Positions 45,315-53,075 of a stretch of 64,000 nt of DNA are shown piece after piece. Position 1 is the first letter of the stretch. The number at the start of each line of letters is the position of its first letter. The notes below the pieces were generated by a model. The model saw only the letters and a program-made list of their open reading frames with translations, searched no databases and had not been told where the DNA came from. The translations under genes and the position numbers were made by a program. Source of the stretch: Thermodesulfobacteriota bacterium (GTDB taxonomy: Bacteria > Desulfobacterota > DSM-4660 > Desulfatiglandales > Desulfatiglandaceae); the NCBI GenBank assembly GCA_028278625.1, contig JANQDY010000258.1, positions 43,356 through 107,355 of the forward strand. Direction: 5' to 3'.

Positions 45315-45621
45315 ATTCTCGCTCCTTTCCTTCCATTTTGTGAAAAGAGGATCTTCGGACGGGGAAGTTGAGACAGGACAGAGTATGTTACAAAAAGCGC
45401 ATTTTGTCCAGGTCTCCGGGAAACGGGTCTTAAACAACCGGGTAGGGAAAAGGAAAAATGCTGGAAACCCTCTGGGTACGGGTCCTTTGAACGTCCCGTT
45501 GACATGGGAAAGCGCCGGGCTTACTTTTTAAAATCAAGCCATTTTTTCACCTGCTTGTGTTTGGAAATCAAAATATCGCTAAAAACAGTTGTGTATCAGA
45601 GAGTTAGGGTGGAGGTAGAAA
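45315..45621. other. Divergent promoter gap between pgi and the DUF4177 gene
   Basis: The 307-base gap holds a promoter for each side. For pgi on the minus strand, TGGACA (complement of 45405-45410) and CATACT (complement of 45382-45387) are 17 bases apart, about 70 bases before the start. For the + strand, TTGACA (45499-45504) and TACTTT (45522-45527) are 17 bases apart, giving an about 90-base leader. Scores are 5/6 and 4/6 for the first and 6/6 and 3/6 for the second. No hairpin or other gene was seen. Confidence 0.45.
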
Positions 45622-45858
45622 ATGGAAAAACAATTCGAATATGAAGTGAGAAAGTATCCGGCGGAACGGTTTGTCCGATTGGCTTACTTTTGTACCGATG
45701 AGGGGGAGTGCGGGCTTGATGAACTGCCCGCGGAACAGATGAAAGCCTTTGAAGATCTGCTCAACGAAAGGGGTTCCGAGGGCTGGGAACTTGTGCAGGT
45801 GTTCTTTGGACCGGACGGAGTGGTCGCCCTTTGGAAAAAGGAAAGGTCGGGCAACTGA
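45622..45858 (+). CDS. DUF4177-like small protein
   Basis: A 78-residue protein with the DUF4177-type pattern: FEYEVRKYPAERFVRL at the start and, after a short helix (EDLLNERGSEGWELVQVFFGPDGVVALWKKE), the typical GSEGWELVQV motif followed by a strand and a final WKK. The family is small, cytoplasmic and of unknown function. The ATG at 45622 is preceded by GGTGGAGG. It converges with the membrane protein gene at 45877 with an 18-base gap. Confidence 0.78.
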   Translation: MEKQFEYEVRKYPAERFVRLAYFCTDEGECGLDELPAEQMKAFEDLLNERGSEGWELVQVFFGPDGVVALWKKERSGN

Positions 45859-45876
45859 GGTATAATCCCCATTTGT

Positions 45877-46410
45877 TCAACCTTTGCGCTTTTTCATCAT
45901 GCGCCCTTGAATGATGATACCCACAAAAAAGAGAGTCGCCAGGACGATGGGGAAGAGAACGCCACCGGATTGAAGCAATTGGGGTTCCAGCGTTTGGGCA
46001 ATGAAAGCGGCCCCCGCGAAAGAAGAAAGGACGATGAGGGTCCAGTCGAATATCAGGTACAGCAAAATGGCACCCAGCAACCCGCCGATGATGAAGGGGG
46101 CCCAGGGCAGATTCCCCGGCAGTGCTACGTGGAACATGGTAAGAAGGGTGACGGCCAGATAGCCGCCTGCATAAAAACCGACCACCACAATGGCCAGTTT
46201 CTGAAAAAAGATGGCCAGCAATATGCCCAAGATCCCCGCCACAATGGAAATGATCAGCGTCTGCCACCCGGGCAAACTGCTGAGATAGGCGGTGGCCGCA
46301 TCACTGGCGCCGATAAAGCCGATGGCGCCCACAAAGAACCAGAAAAGCCTCCTGCCGAGAATCAACAGCGCCAAGCCTACGATGATGTTTGCGATGACCA
46401 TACGGTTCAT
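45877..46410 (-). CDS. Small membrane protein, DUF4203-like
   Basis: A 177-residue protein with about seven predicted spans packed without long loops: MVIANIIVGLALLILGRRLFWFFVGAIGFIGASDAATAYL, ISIVAGILGILLAIFFQKLAIVVVGFYAGGYLAVTLL and LYLIFDWTLIVLSSFAGAAFIAQTL. The Gly-rich pairs of spans resemble the DUF4203/TMEM198-like superfamily. Function is unknown. ATG at 46410 follows AGGAG by 7 bases; a longer frame to 46437 is unsupported. Confidence 0.65.
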   Translation of the reverse strand: MNRMVIANIIVGLALLILGRRLFWFFVGAIGFIGASDAATAYLSSLPGWQTLIISIVAGILGILLAIFFQKLAIVVVGFYAGGYLAVTLLTMFHVALPGNLPWAPFIIGGLLGAILLYLIFDWTLIVLSSFAGAAFIAQTLEPQLLQSGGVLFPIVLATLFFVGIIIQGRMMKKRKG

Positions 46411-46568
46411 TGGGACTCCTGAGATGGTGGTGTGCACGTGGCCTCAAAATAGCAATTCTCGTGAGACAAATCAATAACCCCATCCATAAATCAGTTGACA
46501 ATGAATTGAAGTCCGAATACTAAAAACCGTCAAATCATCTTGCCCATGTCGCGTAGGAAGGTTCTATC

Positions 46569-47477
46569 TTGAGTTCGAAAAACCGTTCAGAAACGGACAG
46601 CAAGCCCGGCGCCATATATCCCGACCCCCGTTGCAAGGACTGTCTCTTGAAACTTTCGGAAGACGTCACCCGTATGGTGGGGGAAAGGGCCATTGCCCAT
46701 AGGCGTCATATCCAGTCGGAAACAGGCCGGATCCTCTCCCACGGCGAAGCCCAGGGGTGGGCGTCTCCCGAGTGTGCCAATGAGATTTTGCGGGTGATCC
46801 GAGGGGTTTCAGGGATTAATGATCCCTATGAGACCGTGAAAACCGAAGAGATGGCCCTGGCGAAGCCGGTTTTTGAAAAAGCAAGAAAACAGGCGTCCCA
46901 TGATCTGCGTGGTTTAGTAAACCTTGCGGTTCTGGGGAACAATCTCGATTTCTTCCGCTCCGCCAAGGATGCCATGGCCGGTGTCCTTCTAGAGATGGGC
47001 AGCGATCCAGACTATTTTTGCGATGATGTGGATCGACTGGAGCGTTTCCTGGCGAATAAACCGGGACTGGTTCTCTATTTGACGGACAATGCGGGAGAGG
47101 CTTTTTTTGATATGCCTCTTTTCAAATACCTTGAGAGTGTTGTGGGCCGGGTCGTGCTGGTGGTAAAGGGTGGTCCGGGCATGAATGACTTGACAGGTGC
47201 GGAGGTTGCGTCATCCGCCATCGGCGGAATGTTTGGCGACGTCATGGATACGGGTACCGACGGTGCCGGTATCGACTGGCGTCATGTATCTAAGGAATTT
47301 GCGGACATGGTTGAAAGGGCCGACCTGATTATCTCCAAAGGCATGGCCAATTTTGAAACATTGATTTTCCGCCGGCTGCCTACTCCGGTTTTCTTTCTTT
47401 TCAAGGTGAAATGCGGCGCCATAGCGGACTACCTGAACGCGCCCATGGACAGCACCATGGCGTTGTGGAAAGAATGA
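46569..47477 (+). CDS. DUF89/ARMT1-like metal-dependent phosphatase family protein
   Basis: A 302-residue protein of the DUF89 superfamily, metal-dependent damage-control phosphatases that remove harmful phospho-metabolites. Family motifs are YPDPRCKDCLLKLSED at the N-terminus (with a CxxC common in the prokaryotic subgroup), VLYLTDNAGEAFFDMPL, in which DNAGE is the metal motif, VVLVVKGGPGMNDLT, and ADLIISKGMANFETL with the conserved KG-x-x-NFE. The substrate is unknown. The start is a TTG at 46569 with AGGAAGG upstream (46556-46562). It is followed by uppP after 6 bases. Confidence 0.85.
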   Translation: MSSKNRSETDSKPGAIYPDPRCKDCLLKLSEDVTRMVGERAIAHRRHIQSETGRILSHGEAQGWASPECANEILRVIRGVSGINDPYETVKTEEMALAKPVFEKARKQASHDLRGLVNLAVLGNNLDFFRSAKDAMAGVLLEMGSDPDYFCDDVDRLERFLANKPGLVLYLTDNAGEAFFDMPLFKYLESVVGRVVLVVKGGPGMNDLTGAEVASSAIGGMFGDVMDTGTDGAGIDWRHVSKEFADMVERADLIISKGMANFETLIFRRLPTPVFFLFKVKCGAIADYLNAPMDSTMALWKE

Positions 47478-47483
47478 TGCGTT

Positions 47484-48287
47484 ATGAACACCTTTGAGAC
47501 CCTCCTGCTGGGAATCATTCAGGGGCTGACGGAGTTTCTGCCGGTCAGCAGTTCCGGCCATCTGGTCATCTCCGAACGCCTGTTGGGATTCAAAGAACCG
47601 GAAATCCTTCTGGATGCGTCCCTGCATCTGGGAACGCTCCTTGCTGTGTGTGTCTATTTTCGTTCGGACCTCGCAAAGATGCTTCAGGGGATTTGGTCTT
47701 TTGCAAAACGGGGAAACGACCGGGGGATGGGGCTGACGGACCATGCTTCCATGGCAATGATGGTGGTGGTGGGCTCTGTTCCCACGGCGCTGATCGGTTT
47801 GATTTTCAAGGATCCCCTGGAGAAGCTCTTCGGTGCGGTGACCACGGTGGGAGTGATGCTGCTTGTGACGGGCATGATCACAGGGGTCACAAGATTCATT
47901 CCCGTAGCACACGGCAAGTGGGACCGGGTGAAAATCTGGATGGCGCTTGCCATTGGTGCTGCCCAGGGGTTGGCCATTATCCCGGGCATCTCCCGTTCAG
48001 GGGCCACAATTGTGTGTGCACTTTTGCTGGGCCTCAGGCGGGAGATGGCGGGTCGTTTCTCCTTTCTCCTCTCCATTCCGGCCATTATCGGGGCGGTGGG
48101 ACTTCATCTGAAATCCGAAGCCATCGCAAGAGTGGGAGTGCTGCCCCTTGTGATGGGATTTGCCTCAGCGGCGGTGGTCGGCTTTTTTGCGCTGAGGCTG
48201 TTGATGGGAATGGTCCAGAAGGGACATTTCTACTATTTTGCGCCCTATTGCTTTTTTGTGGGGACCTTGACCATCATACTGTCGTGA
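47484..48287 (+). CDS. uppP: Undecaprenyl-diphosphatase
   Basis: BacA/UppP removes the terminal phosphate of undecaprenyl diphosphate on the outer face of the inner membrane, regenerating the lipid carrier for peptidoglycan and LPS. The 267-residue polytopic protein has the motif LGIIQGLTEFLPVSSSGHLVI, the catalytic (E/Q)xxxE plus PGxSRSGAT block IIPGISRSGATIVCALLLGL, and several spans. It is 6 bases after the DUF89 gene and 57 bases before the DUF368 gene start, a likely functional partner. Confidence 0.96.
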   Translation: MNTFETLLLGIIQGLTEFLPVSSSGHLVISERLLGFKEPEILLDASLHLGTLLAVCVYFRSDLAKMLQGIWSFAKRGNDRGMGLTDHASMAMMVVVGSVPTALIGLIFKDPLEKLFGAVTTVGVMLLVTGMITGVTRFIPVAHGKWDRVKIWMALAIGAAQGLAIIPGISRSGATIVCALLLGLRREMAGRFSFLLSIPAIIGAVGLHLKSEAIARVGVLPLVMGFASAAVVGFFALRLLMGMVQKGHFYYFAPYCFFVGTLTIILS

Positions 48288-48344
48288 ACCGGCAAATGGC
48301 CGGTACACCTATGCCTGCGAGCCTTGAACCTGCGTGGAAATGAA

Positions 48345-49265
48345 ATGCAAGAAAAGAAAAAAAGAACCATCGGAGATTACCTCCTTTTAAGCGCCAAAGG
48401 GTTCTGCATGGGCGCCGCCGACGTGGTGCCGGGTGTTTCCGGCGGAACCATGGCCTTTATTCTGGGTATTTATGAAGAACTCATCGGTGCCATCAGGTCT
48501 TTTGATCTCAGAAGCCTAAGGCTGATTCTGTCGGCAAGGATCAGAGATTTTCTGGCGCACACCCACTGGCCTTTTCTCCTGGCCCTGGGATGCGGGATCT
48601 TGGTGGCTGTTTTCAGCCTTTCAAAAGTCCTTTCCTGGCTTCTCCAGAATCAGCCGGTGCTCATATGGTCCTTCTTCCTGGGGCTCATTCTGGCATCGGT
48701 GGTGACGGTGAGCAGACGGGTTGAAAAATGGGGAACCCCCACATGGGGCAGCTTCCTGGCCGGACTGGCGGGCATCTATCTTCTGGTGGGGGTGGTGCCC
48801 GGGGCAACCCCCAATGCCTACTGGTTTCTCTTTGTTTCAGGGGCCGTGGCCATCTGCGCCATGATTCTGCCGGGAATATCCGGTTCTTTCATCTTGGTGC
48901 TGATGGGGAAGTATCAGTACATTCTGGAAGCGGTCAATGACCGGAATCTGTTGGTGCTCTTTATTGTGGCGGCAGGTGCGTGTGTCGGCCTTGCTGCCTT
49001 TTCCCGTCTTCTGGGTTGGCTGTTGGCAAAATACCACGATTACATGGTGGCATTTCTGACGGGATTGATGCTCGGTTCCCTAAGAAAGGTCTGGCCCTTC
49101 AAGGAGACCCTTGAAAGCATCACGGGGAGCGGGGGAAAGGTGATTCCCCTGGTGCAGAAAAATGTTCTTCCCCACCAGTGGAGCGGTGAAGTGACGGCCG
49201 CCCTTTGCCTCGCAATTCTGGGATTCCTGGTGGTCCTGGTCCTTGACCGCATGGCCCGCCGATAG
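48345..49265 (+). CDS. DUF368 membrane protein, probable polyprenyl-phosphate transporter
   Basis: A 306-residue polytopic protein of the DUF368 family. Members named PopT have been shown to return undecaprenyl phosphate across the inner membrane. The first segment GFCMGAADVVPGVSGGTMAFILGIYEELIGAI holds the family motif GxADVVPGVSGGT, and the second half has a matching MILPGISGSFILVLMGKY, indicating inverted repeats. Position right behind uppP supports the role. I chose ATG at 48345 over a TTG at 48324; neither has a strong ribosome-binding site. It ends 19 bases before the convergent lptD. Confidence 0.9.
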   Translation: MQEKKKRTIGDYLLLSAKGFCMGAADVVPGVSGGTMAFILGIYEELIGAIRSFDLRSLRLILSARIRDFLAHTHWPFLLALGCGILVAVFSLSKVLSWLLQNQPVLIWSFFLGLILASVVTVSRRVEKWGTPTWGSFLAGLAGIYLLVGVVPGATPNAYWFLFVSGAVAICAMILPGISGSFILVLMGKYQYILEAVNDRNLLVLFIVAAGACVGLAAFSRLLGWLLAKYHDYMVAFLTGLMLGSLRKVWPFKETLESITGSGGKVIPLVQKNVLPHQWSGEVTAALCLAILGFLVVLVLDRMARR

Positions 49266-49284
49266 GGGGACGCTCCCACTTCGA

Positions 49285-51594
49285 CTACCAGCTGCCGGCG
49301 GATCCCAGTCCAACCAGACGAATTGCCACGATAAAAGTGGTGTCGCCGCTCTCTTTTCCGGCGCCCAGTTTAACGCCCCAGCACTGCCCTTCATAGCCAA
49401 GCCATCCGGCGCTTGATATGTTCTTTTCAACTTCCAGATCCCTCTGAAGTGATCCGCCCACCGAGAATCCGTATGCCAGATTTATGTTGGTCCGAAAATT
49501 GAGGTTGGTCTGATTATTGTCCTCGTAGGTATAGTGCTGGTAATTGATTTCGTAGTAATCATGCCTGCCGCCGTATCTTTGAACGGTGAGTTCTCCTGAA
49601 AGGGTTGTTTGCGTGAAAGTGCCCTCGTAGTGGTCCCAACCGGTGCTGCCCCTTAAATCAAGCGCCGGAAATGGTGTCACGATCAGCTCCGCCGTCAGGG
49701 GTGTGAAAGGTTGATCCTCACCCTCGTCCGTCGCTTTCTCGATATCGTAGCCTTGATTCAGGCGGAAAACAGCCCATTGATTGTAGGAGACATGACCCTT
49801 TTTGTCTTCGATTCGCGCGTCCAGGAAGTTTTCCAGGGAAAACGTCACCCGGTTTCGGTCCTCGTTCTCTTCATCTTCGGTGAATGTGAGATACCATGGG
49901 GTTCCATAGTCATCCTGTTCAATGGGGCTGTACCATGGCGTACTCTCTCCGTTGTCGTTGTATCCCTGGTAAGTATAGTAGAGTGTGGGTGAGACCTTGT
50001 GCCGCAATTTGGTGGCATCTCCCCAGGATGTGTCAAAAAACTTTTCGGCATTGGTGCCCAGTCTGGCGTTGGCTTCATAAAGGGTCTGATATTGATGGGT
50101 CTTTTCTCCCTGGTCATCAGCGACCCACTGGCCGTTATAGGTATAGCGAAAAGAGGGTTCAAACTCCACGTAGGGCCCCAGCCAGAAAGGAAAATTCAGT
50201 TGGGGGGAAAGGATAATGTTGTGCCCTCGGTTTGATTCGTCGCTCCATATGTAATCGTAATCCGATTCAAAGTTGAAAAACACCGGCCATTCCTTTATCT
50301 GCTGCTGAAGCAGATCGAAATACACCCCTCCCACGGGCTGCTCCATCTGGTCATTGATTGCCGGGTCTTCAACCTGCTGATAATAGCTGGCAATGCCCTG
50401 AAGGGCGTAGGAGTCCCCGTCACGGCTGAGGCGCAGCGCGGATCTGCGGGTTGGAGAACGTTTCTCTTGAACGGGACGCTTCGACTCTTCCTGAAGGTTT
50501 GATCGTACGTCAAAGCCGTACAGCTTCTCTTCGAACTCCCTTAGGTAATCCTGATCACTGACGAAATCTCCATCAAGCCGGGCTAGGACGTCACCGGGAA
50601 GGTCCTGGTCCGCGCGCCCTCTGATCCAGTAGCGGGTCTGGTTGGTCCGGGCATAGGGGCTGATGTCCCGGGCATCCTCGTCGTTTAGGTTTTTTTCGCT
50701 TTGTTTGTCCGAAAGGATGTCAAATTCCAGAATGCCTTTGGAACTGGGGCTTTCAATGTATCGAAATTCAACGCCCTGCATATACCCTCTCCTGGTCATG
50801 TACCGGGAATAGAGCGTGGCGTCCGTCCGGTCGGAAATGGCCCAAAAAAAGGGGAGTTGCACTTCCGCGCCGTTCAAGGTGGAGTAGCCCAATTTGGGCG
50901 GCAGAAGGCCGGTCTGGCGCTTTGTTTTGGCCGGAAAAAACATATAGGGGATGTAGATGACGGGAAGGTCCTTGATGCGAAAAGCGGAATGCTTGACCGT
51001 ACCATACCCTTCAATGGTGACCTTGACCTCCGATCCCGTGATGGTCCAGTCGGGATTGGTGCCGTCGCAGGTGGTCATGGTGCAATCTTGAATCACGTAG
51101 GTGTTTTCACCCGTCTTTTGCATGCGACTGCCGCTCAGATAATAATGATTCGCTTTTAAGAAAAGCCTCCCGTCAACAATATCGCCGGTTTGCATGTTGA
51201 GGTCGAAGGTGCCCTCTTTTCCGGTGATGATATCACCATCCGTTTCAATCCTGAATCCTCCGGAAACCGTTGCAATGCCGGTTTTCGTGTTGAAAACAGC
51301 GGACTGGGTATAGAGGGCCTGATGGGTTTTCCTGATGACCACGTTCTTTTCGGCGTGGTAGGTCCCTTTTTTGTCGTTGTAGGAGAGGCTTTCGGCCGTG
51401 ATCTCCCAAGGGGTGTCGTCCTTTTCAATGTCGTCCTTCTTGGTTGAAAAGTCCACCGCATGACTCAGGGATAAAGTAAAGGGAGCGATCAAAAGAAGCG
51501 TCAGGCATATGGTCAGACAGACAGAGCGCATTGACGGCCAAGCGCCGGCGCAAATCCCGTCAACCTTAAGAATGGCTCTCGAAGAGATTTTCAT
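49285..51594 (-). CDS. lptD: LPS-assembly protein LptD
   Basis: Outer-membrane beta-barrel that inserts LPS into the outer leaflet. The 769-residue protein has a signal peptide (TICLTLLLIAPFTLSLSHA, residues about 27-45), an OstA-type jelly-roll domain (EITAESLSYNDKKGTYHAEKNVVI, about 65-190), then the barrel with LPVIYIPYMFFPAKTKRQTGLLPPKLGYS and many alternating aromatic strands, ending LSGELTVQRYGGRHDYYEI and a C-terminal strand. Two Cys in the mid-region (QDCTMTTCDGTNP) are where LptD disulfides occur. It follows folC on the same strand. A later ATG at codon 22 is an alternative start. Confidence 0.95.
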   Translation of the reverse strand: MKISSRAILKVDGICAGAWPSMRSVCLTICLTLLLIAPFTLSLSHAVDFSTKKDDIEKDDTPWEITAESLSYNDKKGTYHAEKNVVIRKTHQALYTQSAVFNTKTGIATVSGGFRIETDGDIITGKEGTFDLNMQTGDIVDGRLFLKANHYYLSGSRMQKTGENTYVIQDCTMTTCDGTNPDWTITGSEVKVTIEGYGTVKHSAFRIKDLPVIYIPYMFFPAKTKRQTGLLPPKLGYSTLNGAEVQLPFFWAISDRTDATLYSRYMTRRGYMQGVEFRYIESPSSKGILEFDILSDKQSEKNLNDEDARDISPYARTNQTRYWIRGRADQDLPGDVLARLDGDFVSDQDYLREFEEKLYGFDVRSNLQEESKRPVQEKRSPTRRSALRLSRDGDSYALQGIASYYQQVEDPAINDQMEQPVGGVYFDLLQQQIKEWPVFFNFESDYDYIWSDESNRGHNIILSPQLNFPFWLGPYVEFEPSFRYTYNGQWVADDQGEKTHQYQTLYEANARLGTNAEKFFDTSWGDATKLRHKVSPTLYYTYQGYNDNGESTPWYSPIEQDDYGTPWYLTFTEDEENEDRNRVTFSLENFLDARIEDKKGHVSYNQWAVFRLNQGYDIEKATDEGEDQPFTPLTAELIVTPFPALDLRGSTGWDHYEGTFTQTTLSGELTVQRYGGRHDYYEINYQHYTYEDNNQTNLNFRTNINLAYGFSVGGSLQRDLEVEKNISSAGWLGYEGQCWGVKLGAGKESGDTTFIVAIRLVGLGSAGSW

Positions 51595-51666
51595 TTGTTA
51601 CCTTTAGGCCATGCCGCTTTTGCATCGTGCCCTTTTTTGTCAATCACGTCCTTTTGGTTCAAGGGG

Positions 51667-52986
51667 CTAATAGGCGCTGTCCGGCTTATAGCGAACAGGA
51701 TCAAAACAGGTCAATGCTTCTCCCACCGTAAAGAGCGAGCCGCATACGACAATCAGGTCCTTTGGACCGGCAAGTGCTTTCGCTCTCTTGATGGCCGGCG
51801 AAAGGGTGGGGACCGCTTCGCCCGGAATGTTAAAAGATCTGGCCTTCTCCATCAGAACAACCGGATCCGCCGCTCTTGAATAGACCGGTCTCGTATAGAT
51901 CACGTGATCGCTCAAGGGAATGATGGCGCGGAGGAGCGCCGGTATATCCTTATCGGCCATGATACCGATGACCAGAATCATCCTTTCATATGAAAAGGTC
52001 TTTTGAATGGTTCGAGCCAGGGCCCTTACGGCGGCCGCATTGTGAGCGCCGTCCACGATGATCGTCGGGTTTTTGCCAATCATCTGCATTCTCCCAGGCC
52101 ACTCCGCCCTTCTAAGACCCTCCCTCATGTGCCGGGTTTCAACGGGGAATCCCTTTGTTGCCAGCCGCTCCATCATCCCCAGGGCCATTGCCGCGTTGCG
52201 CGCCTGGTGGATACCGCCAAGACCCAGCCGTAAATCCTTTAACTTGTGCTGCTGCCCGAAGTAGTTCACACCTTTTGATGAACCGCGATACTTCATGTCT
52301 TTGCCCACCCTGAAAAAAGGAGCGCCTTTTTGTTGGGCAACGTTGCTCAATTGTTCGATGATTTTCCCCTGTGTGACCGCCGCCACCACGTCTATGCCGT
52401 TTTTGATGACGCCCGCTTTTTCCATGGCGATTTGGGAGAGCCTGGTTCCCAGGTACTCCTGATGCTCCATGGAAATATTGGTAATGCCCGTTACAAGAGG
52501 GGTGATGACGTTGGTAGCGTCGAGCCTTCCGCCCATGCCCACTTCCATAATGGCGATATCGGTATTTTCTCTTGCAAAATAGAGGATTGCCATGGCGGTG
52601 ACGGCTTCAAAAAAGGTGGGCGGTTCCAGAGGACTAAAGACATTCTGCAATTCTTCAATCAATCGGGTCGCCTTTTCCTGGGTGATTTCCTCACCGTTGA
52701 TCCTGAAACGTTCCGTAAATCTGACCAGGTGAGGCGAAACATACGTGCCGACCCTGTAGCCCGCTTCCTGAAGCATTGATCCTACAAAGGTGGCAACCGA
52801 GCCTTTACCGTTGGTACCGGCGATATGGACATAATTCTGGCCCACGTGAGGATTGCCAAAGGCCTTCAGAAGGTTTTCGGTTTTTGAAAGCCCGAATTTT
52901 ATCCCGAATTTCTGAAGGTTGTAAAGGGTCTCAATTGCTGATTCATAAGACATGGTGTTTTTGGTATGGGAATGGGAAATGGTCAT
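51667..52986 (-). CDS. folC: Bifunctional folylpolyglutamate/dihydrofolate synthase
   Basis: Adds L-glutamate to dihydropteroate and lengthens the folate polyglutamate tail with ATP. The 439-residue protein has the Mur-ligase fold: KFGIKFGLSKTENLLKAFG, the P-loop IAGTNGKGSVATFVGSML, FEAVTAMAILYFARENTDIAIMEVGMGGRLDATNVI, and the C-terminal ADKDIPALLRAI region. The first Met at 52986 is used; an ATG 11 codons later (52953) gives a shorter N-terminus and no better ribosome-binding site. It is 72 bases before lptD and 89 bases after the helicase gene on the same strand. Confidence 0.95.
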   Translation of the reverse strand: MTISHSHTKNTMSYESAIETLYNLQKFGIKFGLSKTENLLKAFGNPHVGQNYVHIAGTNGKGSVATFVGSMLQEAGYRVGTYVSPHLVRFTERFRINGEEITQEKATRLIEELQNVFSPLEPPTFFEAVTAMAILYFARENTDIAIMEVGMGGRLDATNVITPLVTGITNISMEHQEYLGTRLSQIAMEKAGVIKNGIDVVAAVTQGKIIEQLSNVAQQKGAPFFRVGKDMKYRGSSKGVNYFGQQHKLKDLRLGLGGIHQARNAAMALGMMERLATKGFPVETRHMREGLRRAEWPGRMQMIGKNPTIIVDGAHNAAAVRALARTIQKTFSYERMILVIGIMADKDIPALLRAIIPLSDHVIYTRPVYSRAADPVVLMEKARSFNIPGEAVPTLSPAIKRAKALAGPKDLIVVCGSLFTVGEALTCFDPVRYKPDSAY

Positions 52987-53075
52987 GGTGGTCCGCCGGA
53001 GTTATCCTTTTTGGCTTCGTTGTTCCTTTTTTCTGGCATATTTGCTGCAAACAAGCCATTTGTCAATTCAAAACA

